Notes: generated from the sequence alone by a model not told the origin. Shown: positions 25,651-34,948, counted from the stretch's first letter. The stretch: DNA of 64,000 bases from an uncultured Chloracidobacterium sp. (GCA_937941715.1 CALDGX010000228.1:5949-69948); one strand, 5' to 3'. Program-made: numbers and translations.

Positions 25651-26238
25651 ATGGCATTAGTACCGATGGTTGTCGAACAAACTTCGCGGGGCGAGCGAGC
25701 ATTCGACATTTACTCGCGCCTTTTGAAGGACAGTATTATTTTTATCGGCACCCCGATAGACGATCAGATCGCGAATCTTATCGTCGCACAGCTCCTGTTC
25801 CTCGAGGCTGAGGACCCGGAACGCGACATCAACCTTTATATCAACAGCCCGGGCGGTTCGATAACCGCCGGAATGGCGATCTACGATACGATGCAGTTCA
25901 TCAAGAACGATGTCACGACGATCTGTGTCGGCCAGTGTGCGTCAATGGGAGCCCTTTTGCTGTGTGCAGGGGCCGCGGGTAAGCGGTTTTCGCTGCCGAA
26001 CGCACGAGTTCTTATCCATCAGCCGTCCGGCGGAGCATCGGGACAGGCGACCGACGTTCGGCTCATGGCAGAGGAGATCATCCGGATGCGTACGCTGACA
26101 TCGTCGATCATTTCAAAGCACACCGGCCAGTCGTTCGAGCAAGTTGAGAAGGACGTCGAACGCGATCGGATCCTCACGCCGCTGCAGGCGAAAGAATACG
26201 GCCTGATCGACGAAGTGATCGAGCACAGGGAAAAATAG
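25651..26238 (+). CDS. clpP: ATP-dependent Clp protease proteolytic subunit
   Basis: A 195-residue serine peptidase that forms the tetradecameric chamber of ClpXP. The catalytic triad is Ser98 (GQCASMGALLL), His123 (LIHQPSGG) and Asp172 (ERDRILTP). The N-terminal MALVPMVVEQTSRGERAFDI processing region and the handle helix are intact. GAGGAG lies just before the ATG. clpX follows, separated by 74 bases that contain a stable hairpin. Confidence 0.98.
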   Translation: MALVPMVVEQTSRGERAFDIYSRLLKDSIIFIGTPIDDQIANLIVAQLLFLEAEDPERDINLYINSPGGSITAGMAIYDTMQFIKNDVTTICVGQCASMGALLLCAGAAGKRFSLPNARVLIHQPSGGASGQATDVRLMAEEIIRMRTLTSSIISKHTGQSFEQVEKDVERDRILTPLQAKEYGLIDEVIEHREK

Positions 26239-26254
26239 TCGTTCAGAACTCGGT

Positions 26255-26283
26255 GGACAGAGGCCCCGTAAGGGCATCTGTCC
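26255..26283 (+). promoter_or_regulatory. Hairpin in the clpP-clpX gap
   Basis: A near-perfect 29-base stem-loop: GGACAGA (26255-26261) pairs with TCTGTCC (26277-26283), then a single G-A mismatch, then GCCC/GGGC closing a CGTAA loop. No T tract follows, so it is not a normal terminator. It could be a processing or stability element that sets the clpP to clpX ratio. Confidence 0.55.
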
Positions 26284-26312
26284 AATGACCTTTGTCATCC
26301 GATAATTACGAT

Positions 26313-27557
26313 ATGAGCCAATTCAGAAGACCCGAAGAATTATTGACGTGTTCATTTTGCGGAAAGTCGCAGAATGATGTCCGCAAACTGATCGCCGGTC
26401 CCGGGGTTTATATCTGTAACGAGTGCATCGGCATTTGTAACGAGATAATCAATGACGACGAACAGTCGGCATCGACGGTTACGCGGACCGCGTTGCCCAA
26501 ACCGCACGAGATCAAAGGGTACCTGGATGAGTATGTGATCGGGCAGGACGAGTCGAAAAAACGGCTCTCGGTCGCGGTTTATCAGCATTACAAGCGGCTC
26601 GAACTTGCCAAACGCCGGAGCGACATCGAACTGCAGAAATCCAACATCCTGCTGATCGGCCCGACCGGTACCGGGAAAACGCTTCTTGCGCAGACGCTCG
26701 CGCGAGTGTTGAGCGTTCCGTTCTGCATTGTTGACGCGACCAGCCTGACCGAGGCCGGTTATGTCGGGGAGGATGTCGAGAATATTCTCCTGCGTCTGCT
26801 GCAGTCGGCGGGCGGCGACATCGAAAAAGCCCAGCAGGGAATTATTTACATCGACGAGATCGATAAGATCTGCCGCAAGGACGACAATCCGTCGATCACG
26901 CGTGACGTGTCTGGCGAGGGCGTACAGCAGGCCCTGCTCAAAATTCTCGAAGGTACGGTGGCGAATATTCCGTCAGGCGGCGGCCGAAAGCACCCGCAGC
27001 AGGACTTTCAGCAATTGGACACGACCAATATTCTGTTCATCTGCGGTGGAGCATTCATCGGGCTTGAAAAGGTCGTCGAAAAGCGGTTTAGAAACAAGTC
27101 GCTCGGATTTCAGGCAGACGTCAAGACCAACAAGCAGCGTCACGACGAATCGATCAGCAAACTCGAGCCCGAAGACCTGATCCATTACGGCCTGATACCG
27201 GAATTCGTCGGCCGACTGCCGGTGATCGGCACACTGCGTGAGTTGGACGAAGCGGCTCTGATCAAGATCCTGACCGAACCGAAGAACGCACTCATCAAGC
27301 AGTACCAGCGAAAATTCGAGTTTGATAATATCGGCCTCAAGTTCACGGACGGAGCGCTTTCGGCCATCGCTCAGGAAGCCCACAAACGAAAGGTCGGCGC
27401 ACGCGGGCTGATGATGATACTCGAAGAAATACTGCTCGAGTCGATGTACCACCTTCCGACTGAAAAATCGGTCACGGAACTGGTCATCACGCGTGAAATG
27501 ATCGAACGAAAAGTGCCCGTCTTTGAGGTCGTTTCTCGATCCGAAGAGGCAGCATAG
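26313..27557 (+). CDS. clpX: ATP-dependent Clp protease ATP-binding subunit ClpX
   Basis: A 414-residue AAA+ unfoldase that delivers proteins to ClpP. The N-terminal zinc-binding domain has Cys13, Cys16, Cys35 and Cys38 (CSFC...CNEC). The ATPase core has LIGPTGTGKTLLA (Walker A, about residues 119-131), IIYIDEIDKI (Walker B) and the GYVGEDVENI pore loop. The ATG at 26313 (MSQFRRPEE) is preferred; an in-frame TTG at 26292 would add seven residues and sits next to the hairpin. No clear ribosome site is visible for either start. Confidence 0.97.
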   Translation: MSQFRRPEELLTCSFCGKSQNDVRKLIAGPGVYICNECIGICNEIINDDEQSASTVTRTALPKPHEIKGYLDEYVIGQDESKKRLSVAVYQHYKRLELAKRRSDIELQKSNILLIGPTGTGKTLLAQTLARVLSVPFCIVDATSLTEAGYVGEDVENILLRLLQSAGGDIEKAQQGIIYIDEIDKICRKDDNPSITRDVSGEGVQQALLKILEGTVANIPSGGGRKHPQQDFQQLDTTNILFICGGAFIGLEKVVEKRFRNKSLGFQADVKTNKQRHDESISKLEPEDLIHYGLIPEFVGRLPVIGTLRELDEAALIKILTEPKNALIKQYQRKFEFDNIGLKFTDGALSAIAQEAHKRKVGARGLMMILEEILLESMYHLPTEKSVTELVITREMIERKVPVFEVVSRSEEAA

Positions 27558-27597
27558 GCTACCGCAAGATCAAGGCGATAGATCTGGTCTTAACCTG

Positions 27598-27650
27598 GCG
27601 GGTTTGGGGCACACTCAGGCTCGCCAATATTGCGCTCGGCCAAACCCCGC
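27598..27650. repeat. Inverted repeat downstream of clpX
   Basis: The arms around GGGTTTGG (27600-27607) and CCAAACCC (27640-27647) are complementary, with extra G/C flanks, and are separated by about 32 bases that include smaller palindromes. No T tract is present. It may help to end the clpX transcript. Confidence 0.4.
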
Positions 27651-27655
27651 TTACC

Positions 27656-27684
27656 TTGACTTCACATTACAACGCTAATATCCT
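27656..27684 (+). promoter_or_regulatory. Promoter of the HAF-repeat protein gene
   Basis: TTGACT (27656-27661), 17-base spacer, TATCCT (27679-27684). Predicted start near 27691, about 43 bases before the ATG at 27734. Confidence 0.4.
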
Positions 27685-27733
27685 TAGGCCTCAAAATCAG
27701 AAATAATCGTTAGTTGCCCAACGGAGGTAGATC

Positions 27734-29083
27734 ATGAAGGTTTTTCGCCCTTTTCTTGGCATTATTGTGTCGTTATCGGTGTTGTTTTCGGCGGCCGCCG
27801 GCCAGAGGCCGCTAAACCCGTCAAAACGGGCCGCGGTGCCGCCGCAATATCAGATATTCGATCTCGGCGTAGTGCTCACGGGCGACAGCGCCTCGCAGGG
27901 GTTTGGCGTTTCGCCGGGCGGGATAGCGGTCGGAAGGTCCTTTCGAACGAACGCGACGCAGGCGTTTTCCTGGACGTTCGGGCCGGGGATCGCCGGCCTG
28001 CCCAACCTCGGCGGACGCTCCTATTGCGTGGCAAACGCCGCGAATGATGCTGGTACTGTCGTGGGCACCGGGGCGACCACCGCTTTTGGGTCAGGTCGGC
28101 TTCCGGTCGTGTGGCAAAACGGTGTCGTTTCTCAATTGCCGTTGCCGGCCGGCGAGACGCTCGGTGACGCAAATGATGTTAATGCGTCGGGTGTCGCGGT
28201 CGGATCGGTAAATTCGGGAACCCTGCAGCGAGGTGCGATCTACAGCGGAGCGACGGCGACCGTGATCACCCAAACGTCGTCGGGAGGCAGCTTTTTTACT
28301 ACCGCATTCGGTATAAATGACGCCGGACGCATCGTCGGGATCGGGATCGATCCTTCAAACGCAGCCCGCAATGTCGGCTTGGTGTATGACATCGCCAGCG
28401 GTTCGGCGGTCGATATCGGGGCTCTCGCAGGACTCAACGGAGCGATCGCTTTCGGTATCGGCAACGGCGGACATGTGGTCGGGGCGAGTATGCTGAATCA
28501 GGGTTCCGGAACGCCTTTCATTTGGACGCAGGCCGGCGGAATGACGGCGATACCGCTGCCGGCCGGAACGACACAAGGGTCGGCCCGAGCGGTCAACTCA
28601 TCGGGCTGGGCAGTTGGGACGGCCTCATCCGCGTTCGCGATCCCGTTCTTATACGACGGCGTCAGCACATATAGGATCGCCGATCTGATCCCGGCAGGAA
28701 CCGGATGGGATCTTTCGACCAACACGTCGTCATCGGCACTCGGGATCAGCGACAACGGCATCATCGTCGGTACCGGCGTAATAAACGGGCTGACACACGC
28801 ATACGCGATGATCCCGGTGACCGAAGTCGCATTGAGCGGCCGAGTCCTTAATGCCGCGGGACAGGGCATCCGCAATTCTCTGGTGACGGTATCAGGCGGC
28901 GATCTGGGTTCACCCGTCACGGTCCAAACCGGCAGTTTTGGCAATTTTGTTGTTCGGGGGCTTCATTCCGCGCAAACCTACACGGTCACGGTCAACAGCA
29001 AACGATTTACATTTTCGCAGCCGTCGAGACAGGTTTCGCCCCTGGGTAATGTGACCGACATAGACTTTACAGCGGCGCCCTAA
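27734..29083 (+). CDS. Secreted HAF-repeat protein
   Basis: A 449-residue exported protein with a signal peptide cleaved near AAAGQ (residue 23). Residues 40-360 are built of repeated units such as ANDAGTVVGT, GINDAGRIVGIG and GISDNGIIVGTG, the pattern of HAF-type extracellular repeats, probably a beta-propeller. Residues about 370-449 form a carboxypeptidase-regulatory-like module (LSGRVLNAAGQGIRNSLVTV...) closely similar to the C-terminus of the giant protein ending at 53002. CGGAGG precedes the ATG. No enzyme motif is seen; the role is probably at the cell surface. Confidence 0.78.
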   Translation: MKVFRPFLGIIVSLSVLFSAAAGQRPLNPSKRAAVPPQYQIFDLGVVLTGDSASQGFGVSPGGIAVGRSFRTNATQAFSWTFGPGIAGLPNLGGRSYCVANAANDAGTVVGTGATTAFGSGRLPVVWQNGVVSQLPLPAGETLGDANDVNASGVAVGSVNSGTLQRGAIYSGATATVITQTSSGGSFFTTAFGINDAGRIVGIGIDPSNAARNVGLVYDIASGSAVDIGALAGLNGAIAFGIGNGGHVVGASMLNQGSGTPFIWTQAGGMTAIPLPAGTTQGSARAVNSSGWAVGTASSAFAIPFLYDGVSTYRIADLIPAGTGWDLSTNTSSSALGISDNGIIVGTGVINGLTHAYAMIPVTEVALSGRVLNAAGQGIRNSLVTVSGGDLGSPVTVQTGSFGNFVVRGLHSAQTYTVTVNSKRFTFSQPSRQVSPLGNVTDIDFTAAP

Positions 29084-29156
29084 CGAGCGAACTTGCGTAA
29101 ATTACCATCTCGGGGATATTCGATATTTTGGGCGGAGTTATTTCGTCCGGACGTTG

Positions 29157-29765
29157 TCAGGCCGGCGGAAGTAGGTTGAATTGCCACGTTTTGGGTTCGA
29201 ATTTCTCGAGGCCGCCATCCTTATCCCGGATGAAGAACTGAATATTTACCGATGTCCCGGCTTCGGTTGGAGATCGGAGGACGACCTGATCTTCGAACGG
29301 TGCCGGCGAAACGTCGACCCTCGGATCCCAATCGAGGTCTAGACCAAGTGCATCGATGATCCGCGAGGTGACCCGTCCGGCGACCTCAAGGAAATCGTGC
29401 GGTGCGGTGCGTTTATTGTCCACGACGACAGAGTTGCGAAGAAATCTGTACTTGCCGTTCCCGTCGGCCTCGAAATAAGCGGTAACCGACAGAAGATCCT
29501 TCTTCGAGGCCGAGGCAAAAATAGATGCCTTTGAAGCATCGGCAATTTCGCGTATCAAACCAAGATCGTGCTCGGCCGCCGATCCGGCATCCGGCGCAAT
29601 GCCGGCGAACCTGGCGAGGTCGACCAACGCTGCGGCGATCTTACCGGCAAGCCGGGTATGATCGGAGCGGTCGGGCCTCACAGCTACTTGTTCGGTCAGG
29701 GCTGAATTCAGCGATTCCCAACGGTCAATCACATCGCTTCTGAGTCGGTCGGATAATTCGTTCAT
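29157..29765 (-). CDS. Hypothetical protein
   Basis: A 202-residue protein starting at MNELSDRLRSDVIDRWES. The frame stays open far upstream into the next gene and its terminator, so the start at 29765 (or MNSERN at 29804) is the sensible choice. The N-terminal half is helical, and the C-terminal half is beta-rich with a KPKTWQFNLLPPA-like ending. No signal peptide and no recognised domain. It converges with the HAF gene and is separated from the upstream FG-GAP gene by a terminator, so it must have its own promoter. Confidence 0.65.
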   Translation of the reverse strand: MNELSDRLRSDVIDRWESLNSALTEQVAVRPDRSDHTRLAGKIAAALVDLARFAGIAPDAGSAAEHDLGLIREIADASKASIFASASKKDLLSVTAYFEADGNGKYRFLRNSVVVDNKRTAPHDFLEVAGRVTSRIIDALGLDLDWDPRVDVSPAPFEDQVVLRSPTEAGTSVNIQFFIRDKDGGLEKFEPKTWQFNLLPPA

Positions 29766-29844
29766 TGTCTGAGAAATGCTAGCACAATTGCGTTCCGAGT
29801 TCATTTGCGGTGATATCCGGTCGATGCTGACCGCCTGAATGGAA

Positions 29845-29880
29845 CAAAAAAAGCCGGCGGACTCGTGTAGAGCCGCCGGC
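29845..29880 (-). terminator. Terminator of the CHRD/FG-GAP gene
   Basis: On the minus strand an 8-bp perfect GC stem (29880-29873 with 29860-29853) and a 12-base loop are followed by eight bases that are nearly all T (29852-29845). It lies 23 bases after the stop at 29903. Confidence 0.9.
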
Positions 29881-29902
29881 AAGTTCACCGCAAATCGATC
29901 AA

Positions 29903-32074
29903 CTATTGCGGAGCATAGGCCACCTGGATCGGACGATCGGTCGAGATACCGAACTGGAAGACGTCCATTCCATTGTCGGAACTTCGCAGTATGTACCACT
30001 GGCCGCTCGAAGGACGGAAAACCGCAATATCGGTCATTCCGTCTCCATCGAATTCGCAAGCAACAGGAATGTCGCCGCCCGCTCCCCAGCGAATTGCCGA
30101 GAACTGGTTGTCCGAACTCCGATAGATGTACCACGTGCCTGAAGCCGGACGATACACGGCCACATCGCTTGTGCCGTCGCCGTCGAAATCGCCCGCAACG
30201 GCCCGGTCGCCCACCATTCCCCAGTGCATCGCGGTCATTCCGTTGTCAGAACTGCGGCGAATGTACCAGTCGCCGACACTCGGACGGAAAATAGCCATGT
30301 CGTTAATGCCGTCGCCGTCAAAATCGCCGGCAACAGGACGATCGCCGGCCATGCCCCAACGAGTCACCGAATAGCCGTCATCAGAGCTCCGGAGCACATA
30401 CCAATTTCCGTCAGTCGGCCTGAATATTGCCAGATCGTTGACGCCGTCACCGTCGTAATCGCCGACAACGGGGATATCACCGCTTATGCCGAACCGCGAA
30501 TAAGTGATCTCGCCGGTTCCGCTTCGGCGGATCTGCCAAGTACCGGTCGACGGTGTGAACATGGCGATGTCCGCCATTCCGTCGCCGTCATAGTCACCCT
30601 GGACGTTCATGTCACCGGGCTGTCCGATCGACTGCATCGAATATGTGTTGTCACCGCTGCCGAGGGTGTACCAATCGTTTCCGGCATTGTCCGGCGCGAG
30701 TCCCGTACGAGGCCTAACCACGCTTAGGTCAGAAAGGCCGTCGCCGTTGAAATCGTCGCGGCGATTTACCGGCCGGAGTTGGCCGCGGATCTCGCCATCG
30801 GGGTAGCCAGCGGCCGTATTGGTGTCGCCGGTCGCGATCTGGATGTACCACGCACCGTTTCGAAGCTGAGCAACCTGCTGCGGTGTCACATCAAATGATT
30901 GCGGTGCCGTCATTCCCGAGGTTCCGCCATTATTCGCTACCGTGAAGATAACGGGGCCTGTGGCGTTCGGGCCGGCCGGTCCGTTGATCGTGATAGTGGT
31001 CGCCGGAGCGGTCAAATGAGTATAAGCAACACGGACATTGATCGCCGTGGCCGTCGGATTCAAGGTAACAAATCCGAAACCGCGTCCCGGTGTTGTCACA
31101 GGCGGGACAACTGCGTGTCCATTCATCTTCGCCGCAAATGCACGGGCCGGAAGCGGATCGGGCGGCGGGGTCGGGCTGCCCGTAGGTGTCGGCGTGGGTG
31201 ACGGCGGCGGAGGCGGTGCACCAAAAGTGCCGCCAAGCAGGGTCGTTCCGGCGTTGCGAATCGTCATCGGCGTGCCCGCGGTGATCAACGGAAACGTGCT
31301 GTTGCTGTTGCCCCAGAGGCGTAGCGAACCACTGTGGTTGAAAAGTGTGATCGTTCCCACCGGGCTGCCGGCGACGACGACGTTAAGCACGGTGCCGTTG
31401 GGCAAATTGATGTTCGAAACAAATACTTCGAACAGCCGCGGGCCGGGCCCAAATTCTGTGTATTCTGCCAGGCCTCGCGGAACGAGAGTTGTCGAGATGG
31501 CCGGAGCCGAAAGTTGCGCGATCAAACGCAGCGAGGGTGTCGGCATCGGTGACGGCGTTGGAGGCGGCACGGTCGGCGAAACGGTCGGAAGTGGCGTCGG
31601 CGGCGGCCCGAAAGCACCGCTAACGATCGCGGCATCACCATTCTTAATGGTCAAAACATCGCCGACGACCACCGTCGGCACGGTGTCGCCATTGGCCGTC
31701 GTCAGGTGCAGGACACCGCGACGGACCGGGTCAAGCGTCATCGAACCGACGGTCGCCGTGTTCAATACCACACTAAGTTGTGTTCCGGCCGGCAGATTTA
31801 CCCCGTTGACCTCGACATGTAAAACGCGCTGGGCCGAGCCGGCCGACATAAAGGTGTTGTAGCTGGCCGATCCTATCGGCAGAGCGTTCGCCGTCGGGCT
31901 GCCGCTCGGGACTGCCAGTAAACGTGCGAAAAGGCCCGCCGTCGCAGTCGTCGTTTGAGCCTGCGAATTTGGGCTCCCGATCTGAAATGCAAATGGCAAT
32001 ACGAGCCACAGGGCTATTGCTGTCAGTGTCAGCGTCAGTGCTCGCGGCCGTTGAAGAAGTGCAGAATTTAACAT
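29903..32074 (-). CDS. Secreted protein with CHRD domain and FG-GAP repeats
   Basis: A 723-residue exported protein; the ATG at 32074 has TTGGAG about 10 bases upstream. After the signal peptide come two homologous beta modules of about 95 residues (ending VSGAFG and LGGTFG). They are separated by Pro/Thr/Ser linkers (PTPLPTVSPTVPPPTPSPM). A CHRD domain follows (RAFAAKMNGHAVVPPVTT... with the YPDGEIRGQL ending), then six FG-GAP/VCBS-type repeats of about 45 residues, each with a calcium loop such as DYDGDGVND. These form a seven-bladed-like propeller. Such proteins bind surfaces or partner proteins; no catalytic site is visible. It diverges from lon. Confidence 0.85.
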   Translation of the reverse strand: MLNSALLQRPRALTLTLTAIALWLVLPFAFQIGSPNSQAQTTTATAGLFARLLAVPSGSPTANALPIGSASYNTFMSAGSAQRVLHVEVNGVNLPAGTQLSVVLNTATVGSMTLDPVRRGVLHLTTANGDTVPTVVVGDVLTIKNGDAAIVSGAFGPPPTPLPTVSPTVPPPTPSPMPTPSLRLIAQLSAPAISTTLVPRGLAEYTEFGPGPRLFEVFVSNINLPNGTVLNVVVAGSPVGTITLFNHSGSLRLWGNSNSTFPLITAGTPMTIRNAGTTLLGGTFGAPPPPPSPTPTPTGSPTPPPDPLPARAFAAKMNGHAVVPPVTTPGRGFGFVTLNPTATAINVRVAYTHLTAPATTITINGPAGPNATGPVIFTVANNGGTSGMTAPQSFDVTPQQVAQLRNGAWYIQIATGDTNTAAGYPDGEIRGQLRPVNRRDDFNGDGLSDLSVVRPRTGLAPDNAGNDWYTLGSGDNTYSMQSIGQPGDMNVQGDYDGDGMADIAMFTPSTGTWQIRRSGTGEITYSRFGISGDIPVVGDYDGDGVNDLAIFRPTDGNWYVLRSSDDGYSVTRWGMAGDRPVAGDFDGDGINDMAIFRPSVGDWYIRRSSDNGMTAMHWGMVGDRAVAGDFDGDGTSDVAVYRPASGTWYIYRSSDNQFSAIRWGAGGDIPVACEFDGDGMTDIAVFRPSSGQWYILRSSDNGMDVFQFGISTDRPIQVAYAPQ

Positions 32075-32231
32075 CGCTCGAATCTCCAAGATAAAGTAAG
32101 TTCTAAAAATGCCTTACGCTCCGGATGTCCGCCGCAGTTATGCAGGCAGATCAGGAGAATTTCGGAAAAATGCGCCGGGTATTGGGTTCAAAATCGATAC
32201 TACACTCATTAGACGTTTAAAAGTACAGTTA

Positions 32232-32261
32232 GGTCGCAAAAAATCACTTTTTTTGTCGACC
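32232..32261. repeat. A/T-arm inverted repeat
   Basis: GGTCG followed by C and six A (32232-32243) is complementary to seven T, G, T and CGACC (32248-32261), with loop TCAC and one bulged T. Read in either direction the A/T arm ends in a T-rich run, so it could be a bidirectional terminator or an operator for either divergent gene. Confidence 0.5.
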
Positions 32262-32418
32262 GAAACACCATTTGTCGTACTCTCCCTGAGCCGGGCGGGG
32301 TTTATTCGGCAACCGAGTCAAAAGAACCACCGGATTTATAGAATTCTGCTGCCAATCGGTCTTTACTCACTACATCGAACAAGTAATGAGCCGGCCGGAT
32401 CTTTGAGTGGATCTGGTG

Positions 32419-32448
32419 TTGCTTTTGCCGGATGATTTTGCGTAAATA
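32419..32448 (+). promoter_or_regulatory. Possible lon promoter
   Basis: TTGCTT (32419-32424), 18-base spacer, TAAATA (32443-32448). The predicted start is about 46 bases before the lon ATG. The match is moderate and no heat-shock operator is seen. Confidence 0.35.
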
Positions 32449-32500
32449 GTATCAACCCTAAAAGTTACGCGAACATCGAAGTGAATTTTTTCCATTGAGT

Positions 32501-34927
32501 ATGCAAGAATTTACAGATCAAATGCCGTCGGACATTGAGCGCTTTCCGATGGTTCCCATTCGGGACGTCGTTATTTTCCCCTACACGAAGGTCGCATTTA
32601 AGATCGGCAGGCCCAGTTCCGTGATGGCGCTGGAACAGGCGATGACCGGCGAACGGCAGATCTTTTTGGCGACACAGCATGACGCTTCGGTTGACGAACC
32701 AAACGCGGAACAGATATTCGAGGTTGGTACCCTCGGGCGGATCCTGCAGGCTCAGCGTCAGGAGAACGGCCAGATAAAGGTCGTGGTCGAAGGAAGAGAA
32801 CGCGGCCGAATGGTGAGGGTCGAGCAGGATGACGAGGGAATGTTCTACGCTCACGTTCGGCGTGTCCCATCGACCGACGAATCGGGCTACCGGACGGACG
32901 GGCTGCTTCAGCGGCTGCATGCGTTGGTCGAACAGCTTTTGAGGGTGTCGCCTGACGCATACACCGACGCGCTTCACGCCGCACTGCGAGGCGTTTCGGC
33001 GGCCCAGATCGCCGATTCGATGTCGTCGCACCTGCGGATCGAGGTCGCCGAAAAACAAGAATTGCTCGAGACCGTTTCAGTCCAGGAACGCTTGCAGCGG
33101 CTGATAGATGTGCTCGAAGCAGAGATAGATAAACGCCAACTCGACCGCAACATCCATTCGCGAACGAAAAAGCAAATGGACAAGCATCAGCGCGAGTACT
33201 ACCTGAACGAGCAGATCAAGGCGATCCACAAAGAACTCGGCCGCAAGGACGAAAAAGCCGAACTCGACGAACTGAAGGCGAAGATCGAAGCTGCCGGAAT
33301 GTCTGACGAGGCCAAAGACAAGGCGATGCAGGAGTTTGCCCGGCTCGAAGCGATGCCGCCGATGTCAGCCGAAAGCACCGTTTCGCGAAACTATCTGGAT
33401 TGGCTCATTAACGTGCCGTGGAAGGAGAGGTCAGAGGAGATCGAAGACCTGAATGCAGCAGAAGCGACGCTCAACGAGGACCATTATGGCCTCGAGAAGA
33501 TAAAAGAACGCATTCTTGAATTCTTGGCCGTTCGCCAATTGGTAAAAAATCCGAAGGGTACGATCCTGTGTTTCGTCGGTGCACCCGGCGTGGGCAAGAC
33601 CAGCCTCGGTAAATCGATCGCCAATGCGACGGGGCGAAAGTTCGTCCGGCTCGCCCTTGGCGGCGTCCACGACGAAGCGGAGATCCGCGGCCACCGCCGC
33701 ACATACATCGGTTCGATGCCGGGGCAGATCGTCCAACTGATGAAACGTGCCGGTACGACCAATCCGGTCATACTGCTCGACGAGGTCGATAAGCTCGGGC
33801 GTGATTACCGCGGCGATCCGAGTGCGGCCCTTTTGGAGGTGCTCGACCCGGAACAAAATAGTACTTTCAGAGACCACTATCTTGATGTCGATTATGATCT
33901 GTCGCATGTGTTCTTTATCGCGACGGCAAATGTACTTCACACGATACCGCCGGCATTGCAGGACCGCCTTGAGATTCTGAGTCTTTCGGGTTACACCGAG
34001 CGTGAAAAGGCCGAGATCGCAAAGCGTCACCTAATACCCAAGCAGTGCGAAAACAGCGGCATCGACAGCGAAAAGGTCGTTTTTACATATGACGGTATTC
34101 TGGAGGCAATACGTCACTATACCCGCGAGGCGGGCGTTCGAAACCTCGAACGGGAGATCGGTTCATGCCTCAGGAAAGTTGCACGCCAATTCGTCGCCGC
34201 CGAGGATAAGGACTCGTTCCGCGTGGTGATCGACGCCGAAAAGGTTCAGGAGTTGCTCGGCACGATCCGATTTCGAAAGCAGGACATCGCCCGTAAGAGC
34301 GAGGTCGGGCTTGTTAACGGTCTGGCATGGACCGAGGTCGGTGGTGATGTGTTGCAGGTCGAGGCTACGCTGGTCAAAGGCAAAGGCGATGTGACGCTGA
34401 CCGGTAAGCTTGGCGAGGTAATGCAGGAGTCGGCAAAAGCTGCCCTGACCTGCGTTCGAACGCGTGCCGAAGAGTTGGGGATAGACCCTGCTGATTTTCG
34501 CGAAAAGGACCTTCACATACACGTCCCCGAGGGGGCGATACCGAAGGACGGCCCGAGTGCCGGTATCACGCTCGCAACGGCGATGGTGTCAGCACTGACC
34601 AAACGGCCGGCAAGGCACGATGTCGCGATGACCGGCGAGATCACTCTTCGCGGCAAGGTCCTGCCGATCGGCGGTGTCAAGGAAAAACTCCTTGCCGCAC
34701 ACAGGTTCGGGCTGAAGACTATTATCTTGTCCAAAGAGAACGAAAAGGACCTGGCGGAGATACCGGACGAGGTTCGCGACGAGTTGACCATACATTCGGT
34801 CGATATGATCGACGAGGTGTTAAAGATCGCTCTCGAACCGACTACGGCCGCTGATGCGACGATCCACGCACCGCAAGTTTGGAACAGTGATCCGGCTGGG
34901 CCCGAGATCACCGCTTCGATTGAATAA
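32501..34927 (+). CDS. lon: ATP-dependent Lon protease
   Basis: An 808-residue homohexameric AAA+ protease of the cytosol that degrades misfolded and regulatory proteins. The N-terminal LON substrate domain (FPMVPIRDVVIFPYTKVAF, about residues 10-28) is followed by a coiled region and the ATPase with GAPGVGKTSLGKSIA (Walker A, near 360). The peptidase domain has catalytic Ser in PKDGPSAGIT (near 684) and Lys in GGVKEKLLAAHR (near 727). The ATG at 32501 is preferred; an in-frame TTG two codons earlier is possible. A leaderless hypothetical gene starts 21 bases after the stop. Confidence 0.98.
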   Translation: MQEFTDQMPSDIERFPMVPIRDVVIFPYTKVAFKIGRPSSVMALEQAMTGERQIFLATQHDASVDEPNAEQIFEVGTLGRILQAQRQENGQIKVVVEGRERGRMVRVEQDDEGMFYAHVRRVPSTDESGYRTDGLLQRLHALVEQLLRVSPDAYTDALHAALRGVSAAQIADSMSSHLRIEVAEKQELLETVSVQERLQRLIDVLEAEIDKRQLDRNIHSRTKKQMDKHQREYYLNEQIKAIHKELGRKDEKAELDELKAKIEAAGMSDEAKDKAMQEFARLEAMPPMSAESTVSRNYLDWLINVPWKERSEEIEDLNAAEATLNEDHYGLEKIKERILEFLAVRQLVKNPKGTILCFVGAPGVGKTSLGKSIANATGRKFVRLALGGVHDEAEIRGHRRTYIGSMPGQIVQLMKRAGTTNPVILLDEVDKLGRDYRGDPSAALLEVLDPEQNSTFRDHYLDVDYDLSHVFFIATANVLHTIPPALQDRLEILSLSGYTEREKAEIAKRHLIPKQCENSGIDSEKVVFTYDGILEAIRHYTREAGVRNLEREIGSCLRKVARQFVAAEDKDSFRVVIDAEKVQELLGTIRFRKQDIARKSEVGLVNGLAWTEVGGDVLQVEATLVKGKGDVTLTGKLGEVMQESAKAALTCVRTRAEELGIDPADFREKDLHIHVPEGAIPKDGPSAGITLATAMVSALTKRPARHDVAMTGEITLRGKVLPIGGVKEKLLAAHRFGLKTIILSKENEKDLAEIPDEVRDELTIHSVDMIDEVLKIALEPTTAADATIHAPQVWNSDPAGPEITASIE

Positions 34928-34936
34928 GCGGACAAA

Positions 34937-34942
34937 TATTAT
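34937..34942 (+). promoter_or_regulatory. -10 box of a leaderless gene
   Basis: TATTAT ends 6 bases before the ATG at 34949, in the 21-base gap after lon. No ribosome binding site is present. Confidence 0.4.
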
Positions 34943-34948
34943 CCAATT

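Larger units (their letters stand above)
32075..32500. other. Long divergent intergenic region upstream of lon
   Basis: No gene is visible in these 426 bases between the FG-GAP gene (leftward) and lon (rightward). The region is AT-richer than its surroundings. It holds an inverted repeat at 32232-32261 and a possible lon promoter at 32419-32448. The remainder has no feature I can name. Confidence 0.6.

Noticed and set aside
29766..30134. N-terminal extension of the hypothetical gene ending at 29157
   Set aside because: The extension runs through a strong terminator and antisense to the FG-GAP coding region; the start near 29765 is more sensible.
29930..30760. Tandem DNA repetition that could suggest a repeat array or CRISPR
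   Set aside because: The period of about 135 bases follows the protein repeat (FG-GAP calcium loops), with no constant short repeats or spacers.
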